A stretch of DNA of 64,000 nt, taken from positions 124,001-188,000 of the forward strand of contig CAWJKY010000004.1 in assembly GCA_963843565.1 (NCBI GenBank). The letters are read 5' to 3'. The translations under genes and the position numbers were made by a program. The notes under the pieces were generated by a model. That model made no database searches, was not told the origin of the DNA, and saw nothing but the letters and a program-made list of their open reading frames with translations. The stretch is from DASZQY01 sp963843565 (GTDB lineage: Bacteria; Pseudomonadota; Alphaproteobacteria; Rhizobiales; Kaistiaceae). Shown piece by piece: positions 25,656 through 33,000 of the stretch; the stretch's first letter is position 1, and each line of letters opens with the position of its first letter.

Positions 25656-26096
25656 GGCCGGCGCGAAAGCGCCACACACGAAACCTGTGGAAAACTACAG
25701 GTTGCGTCACCGCGCCGAAGCACTACCGCAGTAGCCTGCTCTCGTGACGCGCACCGCCGTGGGTCTTCCCCGTGACGGTTGAGCGCCACCACACACGTGC
25801 GAACAGTCTGGGGAAGTGAGGGCAGGATCGCCCCCGCATTTTTCGCGGGTGGCGAACACGGGTGGCCGCGCGAGCGAACGCCACCGACCGGCATTTCCAG
25901 CGACGTGAATTGACAAGCCGCGCGCTTTTCGTGCGGCAACGCCTGGCCGGCGTCGACCGGCCCGCCTGAGAAACCGGAAGTCGACCGCGTCCACCGCGCG
26001 TGCGGGTGCACGCGTGCACGCCAGGTCGCGCGCGGCGCAACGAAGCGCGGGTTGCTTCGACAAGACATCCAATTGGCCACGGGGAGGTGCCAAATC
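25656..26096 (+). other. Intergenic region upstream of the coiled-coil OmpA gene
   Basis: 441 bp with no convincing gene. It contains a perfect 7 bp inverted repeat AACCTGT / ACAGGTT (25682-25703, 8 nt loop, no T-run, so not a standard terminator), a 14 bp perfect palindrome GTGCACGCGTGCAC at 26006-26019, and the ribosome site GGGGAGG ahead of 26097. The palindrome, 78 bp before the start codon, is the best candidate for a regulator site. Confidence 0.55.
26006..26019. promoter_or_regulatory. Perfect 14 bp palindrome, possible operator
   Basis: GTGCACGCGTGCAC is fully self-complementary and lies in the leader or promoter region of the OmpA-type gene. A dimeric regulator could bind it. No promoter boxes can be assigned with confidence. 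Confidence 0.35.
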
Positions 26097-28007
26097 ATGC
26101 TGAAACCAGTTGTTGTTGCGTTCACGTTGCTTGTCGCGCTGGCGGGCAGCGCGCTTGCCCAGGTTGACTGCGGGGCACCGTTTCCGCCGCCGCCGGAGAA
26201 CGCCCCCGCCGCGGAGCGCGGCAAGGAATTCCAGGACCTGCTCCACTGCGCCAAGCAGCGCATCGCGGACGCGCAGGACCTGCTCGGGCGTCTCGCCAAA
26301 CTCAAGGTCGAAGAACTGGCCACCACCCTCGCCGGCGACAACGAGCGGCTCAACGCCCTGTTCACCGCGCAGACCGCGAACCTCAACAGGGCCAACGCCG
26401 ACATCATCGCGCTGGTCAACGAGCGCACCAAGCTGAACGCCCTGATCGACGACGGCAACAAGCGCCTCGCCGCCGCCAAGGCCGATGCCGCCGACGCCCG
26501 GAACACCATCAGCGGGCTCGCCAGCGAACTCGGCAAGGTTTCGAGCGAACGCGACAAGCTGACCGACGATCTGGCCGCCAAGATGAACGCGCTCGCCGAG
26601 GCGAGGTCGGAGATCGATACCCTCACGGCGGCGCGCGACAAGCTGCAAGGCGAACTCAACGCCTGCATGGCGGCGAAGAATGACGCCGAGGCCAAGATCA
26701 AGGCCCTCACGAAGGAGCGGGATGATCTGCAGGCGGCGCTCGCGGCAAAGTCATCAGAGCTCGACGCGGCGAACGGCAAGATCACGGCGCTGCAGGAGGA
26801 GATCGATCGCCAGATCGGCATCAACGGCAGAACCGCGACGGAACTCGCCGACGCCCGGACTCAGGTCGACGCGCTCACCAAGGAACGCGATCGCCTGGCC
26901 GAACAGAACGCGACGCTCACGGCTTCGCTGAAGATCGCCAACGACAAGGTCGCGTATCTGGAGAAGGTGCGCGACGCGCAGGCCGCCCAGATCGAAGACC
27001 TGACGGCGAAGCTGAAGGAGGCCACCGGCACCATCGAGGTGCAGGTTGGGCAGTTGAAAGACGCCCACGATCGCATCGTCATGCTCCAGAAGCAGAACGA
27101 CGCGCTCCAGGCCGAAATCGACCGTCTGAACGGAGGGCTCGACAAGGCCAACCAGCGGATCGCCGCGCTCGCCGAGCAAAACGACGCGCTGAAGGACGAG
27201 CTCGTCAAGGCCCATCACGCCATCGAGGGCTTCCAGACCCAGATCGGCGATCTCAAGGCGACGATTGTCGATCTCCAGGGAAAGATCGGCGGCCTCGGCA
27301 CGAAGATCGACGCGCTCAACGGGACCATCGTCAACCTTCAGGGGACGATCAGCGAACTCAAGGGCGAGGTCGCGGGGCTCACCAAGGCCGTCGCCGAGGC
27401 AAACGATCGGATCGCGGCGCTCACTGCGCAGAACAGCGATCTGAAAGCGCAACTTGCCGCGGCCAACGTCACGATCGCCGACCTCACCAAGCAACTGGCG
27501 GACGCAAACGACAAGATCGACCTCCTTTCCGCCGAGCGGAGCGCCTTCTTCGCCAAGCTCAAGGCGGCCCTCAGCGACCAGGAAGGCGTCAAGATTGTCG
27601 GCGACCGGTTCGTCTTCTCGTCAGCCGTGCTGTTTGACGTCGGCTCCGCCGAGGTCAAGCCGGCCGGCAAGCTGACCATCCAGAAAGTCGCCAACGTCGT
27701 GAAGGCGCTCGCCAGCGACGAGAAGCTCAAGTCGGTTCACTGGATCCTTCAGGTCAACGGCCACACCGACAAGCAGAAGATCATCCACAGCAGCAAGTTC
27801 GCCGACAACTGGGAACTGTCGACGGCGCGCGCGTTGTCGGTCGTGAGGCTGCTGGTCGACGACGGCGTCGAGCCCGTGCACCTGGCCGCCGCCGGCTTTG
27901 GTGAATTCCAGCCGATGGCTGAAGGGGACAACGAAGGTGCCTACCAGCAGAACCGTCGCATCGAGTTCAAGCTGACCGACGACGGGCCGCTGCTGAAGGG
28001 TCTCTAA
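26097..28007 (+). CDS. Coiled-coil OmpA-domain envelope protein (636 aa)
   Basis: Exported structural protein. The ATG at 26097 follows GGGGAGG and gives a signal peptide, MLKPVVVAFTLLVALAGSAL, cleaved after AQ. Residues about 30-505 are an almost unbroken coiled coil of Asp/Glu/Lys/Ala heptads, with quasi-repeats such as LKATIVDLQGKIGGLGTKID and NGTIVNLQGTISELKGEVAG. Residues about 515-636 are an OmpA-like peptidoglycan-binding domain: FSSAVLFDVGSAEVKPAGK, LQVNGHTDKQKI, ELSTARALSVVRLLVDDGVE, GFGEFQP and NRRIEFKL. It could span the periplasm, fixing the wall to another layer. A terminator follows it. Confidence 0.85.
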   Translation: MLKPVVVAFTLLVALAGSALAQVDCGAPFPPPPENAPAAERGKEFQDLLHCAKQRIADAQDLLGRLAKLKVEELATTLAGDNERLNALFTAQTANLNRANADIIALVNERTKLNALIDDGNKRLAAAKADAADARNTISGLASELGKVSSERDKLTDDLAAKMNALAEARSEIDTLTAARDKLQGELNACMAAKNDAEAKIKALTKERDDLQAALAAKSSELDAANGKITALQEEIDRQIGINGRTATELADARTQVDALTKERDRLAEQNATLTASLKIANDKVAYLEKVRDAQAAQIEDLTAKLKEATGTIEVQVGQLKDAHDRIVMLQKQNDALQAEIDRLNGGLDKANQRIAALAEQNDALKDELVKAHHAIEGFQTQIGDLKATIVDLQGKIGGLGTKIDALNGTIVNLQGTISELKGEVAGLTKAVAEANDRIAALTAQNSDLKAQLAAANVTIADLTKQLADANDKIDLLSAERSAFFAKLKAALSDQEGVKIVGDRFVFSSAVLFDVGSAEVKPAGKLTIQKVANVVKALASDEKLKSVHWILQVNGHTDKQKIIHSSKFADNWELSTARALSVVRLLVDDGVEPVHLAAAGFGEFQPMAEGDNEGAYQQNRRIEFKLTDDGPLLKGL

Positions 28008-28028
28008 CGGCCAGGCCAAACGAGTGGA

Positions 28029-28055
28029 GGCGGCGGCGACGCCGCCCCCCCTTTT
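28029..28055 (+). terminator. Rho-independent terminator of the OmpA-type gene
   Basis: GGCGGCG (28029-28035) and CGCCGCC (28040-28046) form a 7 bp stem with a GCGA tetraloop, followed by a C-run and TTTT (28052-28055), 22 nt after the stop codon. Confidence 0.75.
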
Positions 28056-28105
28056 CAGCACGCGGACGTGCAGCTCAAGCGCCAGTCTTGGCGACGAAAC
28101 GAGTT

Positions 28106-28159
28106 TGGTGCCCCTGGCCCGACTCGAACGGGCACGTCTTGCGACAACAGATTTTGAGT
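28106..28159 (-). pseudogene. 3' half of a split tRNA-Leu(CAA) gene
   Basis: Minus strand, from the anticodon loop to CCA. The piece contains loop CTCAAAA (anticodon CAA at 28154-28156), the 3' anticodon strand TCTGT, a variable arm GTC-gcaa-GAC, T-arm GCCCG-TTCGAGT-CGGGC, acceptor strand CAGGGGC and encoded ACCA. The missing 5' half is at 31456-31494, whose acceptor strand GCCCCTG is an exact complement. The shared 8 bp ACTCAAAA at both junctions marks the integration core. Confidence 0.92.
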
Positions 28160-28174
28160 TTGTCAAAGAAATAT

Positions 28175-28191
28175 CTATCTCATTGAGATAG
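28175..28191. repeat. Perfect hairpin next to the tRNA junction
   Basis: CTATCTC (28175-28181) and GAGATAG (28185-28191) pair around a 3 nt loop, 16 bp inside the inserted DNA, in an A/T-rich segment (28160-28220) unlike the chromosome around it. Position and symmetry suit a recombinase arm or core site. It has no T-run and is unlikely to be a terminator. Confidence 0.45.
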
Positions 28192-28323
28192 CTAGTCTAA
28201 TTTCGATATTTTCTGTGTATGTGTAAGGAGACTGTGCAAGATTTTCGCCTGGAAGCGCGGCTTTGCCCGGCTCTATCTGACGGCCGAAAAGGCGCATCTT
28301 GCGATTGATGCAGGCGGTCGTCC

Positions 28324-28518
28324 TCACGTCAAAGCCTTCCAATCAACCTCCACCGCCGAAAGCCACACGGTGTCATTTGTTGCTCCGAAGTAGAGCGATA
28401 CTCCGTCCCGATCGCCGATCCGGACTCGTACCACACAAGGTCGCCCGGTGCGGTCCTGAATGTTCTCAAAGCCCTTTTCAAAATCGAACCGATACTGATC
28501 AATGCCATTCAAACGAAG
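28324..28518 (-). pseudogene. 3' half of a cargo gene interrupted by the IS3 copy
   Basis: The frame is open from the IS edge (28518) to the stop at 28324, reading LRLNGIDQYRFDFEKGFENI, then RVRIGDRDGVSLYFGATNDT and VEVDWKALT. It has no start of its own. It is in the same phase as the 5' half that runs into the other side of the IS (29840-30001), so the two pieces probably form one gene of about 119 codons. No family is recognised. The 28160-28323 stretch beyond it holds no gene I can support. Confidence 0.65.
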
Positions 28519-28557
28519 TGAACCGCCCCGTGTTTTCCGGAGGCCATTTCGTTTGAG

Positions 28558-29463
28558 TCACGCGGCCAATGCTGGCTCCTCCAGCATGGCGTAGTAGCGT
28601 TCCTCGGCTTCGGCCGGCGGGATGTTGCCGATGGGCTCCAGCAGCCGGCGATTGTTGAACCAGTCGACCCAGGTCAGCGTGGCGAACTCGACCGCTTCGA
28701 AGCTCCGCCAGGGTCCACGCCGATGGATGACCTCGGCCTTGTATAGGCCGTTGATCGTCTCTGCGAGGGCGTTGTCATAGGAGTCGCCGACGCTGCCGAC
28801 AGAGGGCTCGATACCAGCCGCGGCCAGGCGCTCGGTGTAGCGAATGCTGACGTATTGAGAACCCCTATCGGAATGATGCACCAGGCCTCCGCGACGAACG
28901 GGCCGCCGTTCGTGGAGGGCCTGCTCCAGAGCATCGAGCACGAAGCTTGTGTGCGCCGTCCTGCTCACCCGCCAGCCGACGATGCGTCGGGCATAGGCGT
29001 CGATGACGAACGCCACGTAGACGACGCCCGACCAGGTGCTGACGTACGTGAAGTCCGAGAGCCACAGCATGTTCGGCGCCGGAGCATGGAAGACCCGGTT
29101 CACATGGTCGAGCGGGCAAGGTGCCGCCTTGTCCTGCACCGTTGTCCGGATCGGTTTGCCGCGGATGACACCCTGAAGGCCGAGATCGGCCATCAGACGC
29201 TCGACAGTGCAGCGTGCGACCTGGATGTTCTCCCGGTTGAGCTGCCTCCAGACCTTGCGCGCGCCGTACACCTCGAAGTTCTCCGCGAAGACGCGCTCGA
29301 TCTCCGGCTTCAACGCCATGTCCTGCTTCGCCCGCGCGGGCAGCTTCTCGGGATCGGCCCGCTTGCTGGCATGATCGTGGTAGCTCGATGGGGCGATCGG
29401 CAGCACCTTGCAGATCGGCTCGACCCCATACGCCCCGCGATGATCGTCGATGAAGGCGATCAT
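28558..29463 (-). CDS. IS3-family transposase OrfB, copy 2 (301 aa)
   Basis: Encodes a protein identical to the OrfB at 1952-2857, with the complete D137, D199, E235 triad (WLSDFTYV, HHSDRGSQYVS, ALAETINGLYK). Identity of the two copies indicates recent movement within this genome. It overlaps orfA by the same ATGA. Confidence 0.95.
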   Translation of the reverse strand: MIAFIDDHRGAYGVEPICKVLPIAPSSYHDHASKRADPEKLPARAKQDMALKPEIERVFAENFEVYGARKVWRQLNRENIQVARCTVERLMADLGLQGVIRGKPIRTTVQDKAAPCPLDHVNRVFHAPAPNMLWLSDFTYVSTWSGVVYVAFVIDAYARRIVGWRVSRTAHTSFVLDALEQALHERRPVRRGGLVHHSDRGSQYVSIRYTERLAAAGIEPSVGSVGDSYDNALAETINGLYKAEVIHRRGPWRSFEAVEFATLTWVDWFNNRRLLEPIGNIPPAEAEERYYAMLEEPALAA

Positions 29464-29786
29464 GGCCTGAACCGGCGGTCGAGCTCCGCCTGGGCAAAAT
29501 ACGCGGATGCCTTGCGCAGGATCTCGTTGGCCTGCCGCAGTTCACGGTTCTCCCGCTCGAGGGCTTTCAGCCGGGCGGCCATGTCCGTCGGCACCCCCGC
29601 CCGCTTGCCGGCATCGACCTCCGCCTTCTTAACCCACTCGTTCAGCGTCTGCCCCGTGCAGCCAATCTTGGTCGCGATCGAGGTGATCGACGCCCAGCGC
29701 GAGGGATGCTCATGCTCATGATCCAGTACCAACCGCACCGCACGTTGACGCACTTCCGGAGAGAACTTGTTCGTTGTCTTGCTCAT
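29460..29786 (-). CDS. IS3-family transposase OrfA, copy 2 (108 aa)
   Basis: Identical in sequence to the OrfA at 1629-1955: HTH (FSPEVRQRAVRLVLD) and C-terminal leucine zipper (LERENRELRQANEILR). It is oriented towards the OmpA-type gene, away from the cargo operon promoter. Confidence 0.95.
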   Translation of the reverse strand: MSKTTNKFSPEVRQRAVRLVLDHEHEHPSRWASITSIATKIGCTGQTLNEWVKKAEVDAGKRAGVPTDMAARLKALERENRELRQANEILRKASAYFAQAELDRRFRP

Positions 29787-29839
29787 GATGGCTCCACCTT
29801 CTCAGGAGTTGGAGCCTCCGGCAAACCCGGTACGGTTCA

Positions 29840-30001
29840 CTGTTCGTGAACCCAGCGCGTGTACAACAACGTGTCTTCGAGGTCGTCGTAGTCGGTCCGG
29901 CCCATTAAGCGGCGCAGAACGTCCGCCGGCAAATCAATCGCGACGTATTGAGAACAAAACGAGTAGTGCCCTCCGACAACTGTCATCGTGGGGGAAAGCA
30001 A
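29840..30001 (-). pseudogene. 5' half of a cargo gene interrupted by the IS3 copy
   Basis: Behind GAGGG (7 nt gap), a TTG at 30001 opens a frame MLSPTMTVVGGHYSFCSQYV that continues ADVLRRLMGRTDYDDLEDTL to WVHEQ and then runs into the IS. An ATG at 29986 is the alternative start. Joined to the piece at 28324-28518 it would read ...WVHEQ-LRLNGIDQY... without a phase change. It lies 21 nt after the stop of the 240-residue gene and so is the third gene of that operon. Function unknown. Confidence 0.6.
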
Positions 30002-30022
30002 GACGACACCCTCTAACGTTGG

Positions 30023-30745
30023 TCAGTGCAAGATTAGCCAGAGGCTCAAAGCAATCGGAGCCCAACCCCAGATGCCCAAATAAAGAACCCAAGGAATAGC
30101 CTCTCGCCACCTGCCCCTTGAGGCTCGCACAATTGGCGTGGCGATGAGTTTATTTACATGCCGTGCAAGCGGCGGATTCGTCTTCGCTAAGGTGGCCAAA
30201 GCCGGTCCAAGGATCCTGTAGAGTATCCAGCTGGGAGCTACGATCGGATTCAGTGCAAAGCGCCAACGGCAGACCGCAACCGCGCGCCGCACCTCGGCGC
30301 TGTCCCGGCCAAAGATTGCGTTCACAACGTAGCAACTTGATTCTGCCGCCGCTTGAGCGCGCCACGCGCGACTGAAGCGCTTATAGGCGGCGTTCGGGTG
30401 CTCTTCGTCAGATGTGACGATTTCATAGTCTACGCCGCGCCGGCGCAGTTCATTCTTCATCGATTCCGTGGCTCGATAAATTCTGTCGAGCTCCTTGAAC
30501 AGCACACGACGTTTTCTGGATGCGGACTTGTCGATGCCGCCATCGTCTGCGACCGCCCGCGCGTAGGCTTCCCTGAGGGGCTCGAAGAGTTTCCGACTGT
30601 TACCGAGAGCGTTCAGCAGTTCTTCGTTTGTCTCTCTGAACGTGATGTTGGTGTTGAAGCTTCCGTGAATTCGATAGATGTCCCGGTCGGCTTCGTAGAT
30701 TTCTCGGTCTTCGGCGGCGTCATCGCCCACTTGATCGTTCGTCAT
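30023..30745 (-). CDS. Hypothetical C-tail membrane protein (240 aa)
   Basis: No family is recognised. The N-terminal 165 residues are charged and helical (ELLNALGNSRKLFEPLREAY, KRRVLFKELDRIYRATESMK). The C-terminal part has two hydrophobic stretches: PSWILYRILGPALATLA and IPWVLYLGIWGWAPIALSLW, the last at the very end. Residues about 20-40 contain RDIYRIHGSFNTNITF, which resembles RDFYNVENSFNRS in the small protein encoded just upstream. It overlaps that gene by 26 nt. It is cargo of the DNA inserted into tRNA-Leu. Confidence 0.65.
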   Translation of the reverse strand: MTNDQVGDDAAEDREIYEADRDIYRIHGSFNTNITFRETNEELLNALGNSRKLFEPLREAYARAVADDGGIDKSASRKRRVLFKELDRIYRATESMKNELRRRGVDYEIVTSDEEHPNAAYKRFSRAWRAQAAAESSCYVVNAIFGRDSAEVRRAVAVCRWRFALNPIVAPSWILYRILGPALATLAKTNPPLARHVNKLIATPIVRASRGRWREAIPWVLYLGIWGWAPIALSLWLILH

Positions 30746-30959
30746 CTTTTCTCTCTAGCGAACGATTGAAGCTGTTCTCGACGTTGTAAAAGTCCCTACC
30801 AGCCTTCATGCTTTTGACAATCGCCGCAGGCTTCTTCGGCACTTCCGCTCGGCTTCGCGCCTCTCGGCGTTTGATCAGCAATTTCACTATCGCTGTAACC
30901 GCTCCCGCCACGGCAGCTATTGCAAGAAAGACCTTGATGAAGAAATCGAGCCAGTCCAC
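30720..30959 (-). CDS. Small single-span membrane protein (79 aa)
   Basis: The GTG at 30959 follows AGGGG by 7 nt. An N-terminal membrane segment (WLDFFIKVFLAIAAVAGAVT) is followed by a basic tail (KLLIKRREARSRAEVPKKPA) and the motif KAGRDFYNVENSFNRSLER. Gly-Arg-Asp-(hydrophobic)-x-x-(Val/Ile) motifs of this sort appear in linker or docking segments of bacterial conflict proteins, but that comparison is from memory. It overlaps the downstream 240-residue gene, so the two products probably interact at the membrane. Confidence 0.6.
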   Translation of the reverse strand: MDWLDFFIKVFLAIAAVAGAVTAIVKLLIKRREARSRAEVPKKPAAIVKSMKAGRDFYNVENSFNRSLERKDDERSSGR

Positions 30960-31031
30960 GGGTTGCCCCTGAAGAGCGAATCTGGATCGCCAGCTGATAC
31001 AGCTATAACGGGTGCCGGGTCGCCTAGCCAC

Positions 31032-31336
31032 CTGCAGCCTCGCGAGATGAGGGATTAGTTCACGCCACAGTTACTACAGCGGGGACAAAACTCGGTTGAA
31101 CACTTCGCCGCAATCACGTTTTGCCTGTGGCCACAAGCGCCTTGCCGAGATGCAGATCAAGCTCGAGGCCGGCCTCGTCCGAGAACACCGACGGCCCGGA
31201 GCTGAACCGCCGGACTCCGAATCGGAGAATCGAATCCAGATCGCCCTCGATCACCTCAAGCAGAGCCGCTCCACGATCGTCATTGCCCACCGCCTGTGAT
31301 TCGACCCTGGCAGATGCCCTCTTCGAGGGCTGATGA
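31032..31336. other. Gene-poor stretch between cargo operon and tRNA-Leu
   Basis: About 305 bp without an intact gene. It must hold the promoter of the minus-strand cargo operon (near 31000-31060) and contains the ABC-transporter relic at 31213-31299. Nothing else is recognised. Confidence 0.5.
31213..31299 (+). pseudogene. ABC-exporter ATPase fragment (D-loop to H-loop)
   Basis: The frame reads DSESENRIQIALDHLKQSRS then TIVIAHRL and stops. This corresponds to SALDSESE...IQxAL..L...RTTIVIAHRL in the nucleotide-binding domain of MsbA-type exporters, including the H-loop histidine. Nothing before it in frame restores the Walker motifs, so it is a relic. Confidence 0.6.
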
Positions 31337-31423
31337 TGGTGCGGGCGGTCGGAGTCGAACCGACACCTCCTTGCGGAGAACGGCTTTTGAGGCCGTCGCG
31401 TCTACCAGTTCCGCCACGCCCGC
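31337..31423 (-). tRNA. tRNA-Leu(CAA), intact
   Basis: 87 nt including the encoded CCA. Acceptor GCGGGCG pairs exactly with CGCCCGC, D-arm GCGGAACTGGTAGACGC, anticodon stem ACGGC-CTCAAAA-GCCGT (anticodon CAA), long class II variable arm CTCC-gcaa-GGAG, T-arm GTCGG-TTCGACT-CCGAC. It lies inside the DNA inserted into the other tRNA-Leu(CAA) gene, 32 nt from that gene's 5' half, and could supply the lost function. Confidence 0.96.
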
Positions 31424-31455
31424 ATATTCATTCCGCCACCCGAGACGCGTCAGCC

Positions 31456-31494
31456 TTTTGAGTCTGCCGCGTCTACCAGTTCCGCCACAGGGGC
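31456..31494 (-). pseudogene. 5' half of a split tRNA-Leu(CAA) gene
   Basis: Minus strand, acceptor strand GCCCCTG, TG, D-arm GCGGAACTGGTAGACGCG, 5' anticodon strand GCAGA and loop CTCAAAA. The sequence after the loop (GGCTGACGCG) cannot pair to close the anticodon stem. The matching 3' half is at 28106-28159, and together they make a complete class II tRNA-Leu. Confidence 0.92.
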
Positions 31495-31746
31495 GCCCCG
31501 CGCCCTAATATGAGCCGCCGGGTGTCCGGTCAACCGGCGGGGCCCTGAGCGCCCGGCCAAACCACGCGCCGCCGATGCGGTGCGTTTGAGCGCGCCGGTT
31601 AACCTTCACTTCACAATCAATTTTCGGTTTGCCGCGAAGGCCCCTAATGCTGATCGTGGCGACACGCCACCGGCATGCGGTCCTTCTCTTTCGCCTTCGA
31701 AACCGAAGGCCAGCCACATGCCCGCGGCAAGCGTGTGGGTGCGTCA

Positions 31747-33000
31747 ATGAGGCAACCAACTGGACTGAACGGCTGCGAGGTCGCGGTCATCGGCGCGGGT
31801 CCCTATGGGCTCGCGGTCGCCGCGCATCTCAAGCACGCCGGCGTCGAGACGCAGGTCTTCGGCGAGGCAGTCTCTTTCTGGAGCCGGCACATGCCACGCG
31901 GCATGAAGCTGCGCTCGCCGTGGGGCGCCACCCACATCGCCGACCCCACCGGCACCCTTTCGCTTGACGTGTATGACGCCACCGGGCGCATGCCGCGCAA
32001 CCAGCCGGTGCCGCTGCGCGACTTCGTCGCCTACGGCCGCTGGTTCCAGGAAAAGGCGGTGCCCGATCTCGATACCCGCCGGGTCGTCCGCGTCGACAAG
32101 GCGGGCGAACGCTTCCGCCTGACGCTGGATGACGGTGCAAGCCTTGTCGCCCGGCGCGTCGTGGTCGCTCTCGGCCTCGCCAACCAGGAATACCGCCCGG
32201 CGGAATTCGACGGCCTTCCCGGCGAACTCGTCAGCCACGCGTCCGAGCATGACGACCTCGGCATCTTTGCCGGCAAGCGCATCGCCGTGGTCGGCCGTGG
32301 CCAGAGCGCCACGGAATCGGCCGCGCTTCTCGGTGAAGCCGGCGCCGACGTCACGCTGATCGCCCGCGGTCCCATCCACTGGCTCGGCGAAGGCGGACAG
32401 CCTGCGCCGTTCAAGCGCATGCTCGCCAAGGTGCTGACGCCACCTTCCGCGGTCGGTCCGTTCCCGCTCAACTGGCTCGCCGAGCTGCCCGGCCTCACGC
32501 GCCGGATGCCCGACGACATGCGCGCCGCCTTCAGCGCCCGCAGCTTGAAGCCCGGCGCCGCCGGCTGGCTGAGGCCGCGCTTCGGTCCAGTTACCGTCGA
32601 AACCGACCGCACGATCATGGCGGCGCGGCCGGACGCCAAAGGCGTCGCGCTCGTCCTCGACAACGGACCGGCGGTCTTCGATCACGTCCTGCTGGCCACC
32701 GGCTATCGGCCAGACGTGTCGCGGCTGGGCATCCTGTCCGCCGACATCATGGCCCGCCTCGACCGGATCGGCGGCGCGCCGCGCCTTGCCGCCGGGCTGG
32801 AATCGAGCGTGCCGGGGCTGCACTTCGTCGGCTCCGCCGCGGTCGCGAGCTTCGGACCGCTGATGCGTTTCATTGCCGGGTCGGGCTACGCCGCCCGCGC
32901 CCTCACCCGCCGCGTCACCGTCGCCCATGCCGCCCGGCAGACCGCCGGACCGTTCACCCCTGACCTCGATCCGCTCACGGACGCCGATGTATCGCGGTGA
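31747..33000 (+). CDS. FAD-dependent oxidoreductase, monooxygenase-like (417 aa)
   Basis: Flavoprotein with two dinucleotide-binding folds: FAD motif VAVIGAGPYGLAVAAHL at the N-terminus and NADPH-type motif RIAVVGRGQSATESAALL near residue 180, then LLATGYRPDV, the second FAD contact. The arrangement is that of class B flavin monooxygenases and N-hydroxylating enzymes. The ATG at 31747 is chosen because the Rossmann motif follows within 15 residues. Its last bases overlap the GTG of the ATP-grasp gene (GTGA), so the two probably serve one small biosynthetic pathway. Substrate unknown. Confidence 0.85.
   Translation: MRQPTGLNGCEVAVIGAGPYGLAVAAHLKHAGVETQVFGEAVSFWSRHMPRGMKLRSPWGATHIADPTGTLSLDVYDATGRMPRNQPVPLRDFVAYGRWFQEKAVPDLDTRRVVRVDKAGERFRLTLDDGASLVARRVVVALGLANQEYRPAEFDGLPGELVSHASEHDDLGIFAGKRIAVVGRGQSATESAALLGEAGADVTLIARGPIHWLGEGGQPAPFKRMLAKVLTPPSAVGPFPLNWLAELPGLTRRMPDDMRAAFSARSLKPGAAGWLRPRFGPVTVETDRTIMAARPDAKGVALVLDNGPAVFDHVLLATGYRPDVSRLGILSADIMARLDRIGGAPRLAAGLESSVPGLHFVGSAAVASFGPLMRFIAGSGYAARALTRRVTVAHAARQTAGPFTPDLDPLTDADVSR

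Larger units (their letters stand above)
28519..29839 (-). mobile_element. Complete IS3-family element, copy 2
   Basis: 1,321 bp, the same length and the same two proteins as copy 1 (1576-2896) but in opposite orientation. The terminal repeats TGAACCG...CGGTTCA are intact. Unlike copy 1 it has no matching target duplication: the flanking bases are GAAG on the left and CTGT on the right. It sits inside the inserted DNA that splits tRNA-Leu(CAA). Confidence 0.93.

Noticed and set aside
25682..25703. Inverted repeat AACCTGT/ACAGGTT considered as a terminator after the amidohydrolase
   Set aside because: The stem is only 7 bp with an 8 nt loop, and it is followed by GCGTCACC instead of T residues; kept only as a note in the intergenic entry.
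28175..28191. Hairpin considered as a transcription terminator
   Set aside because: There is no T-run on either side, and the OmpA gene already has a better terminator at 28029-28055.
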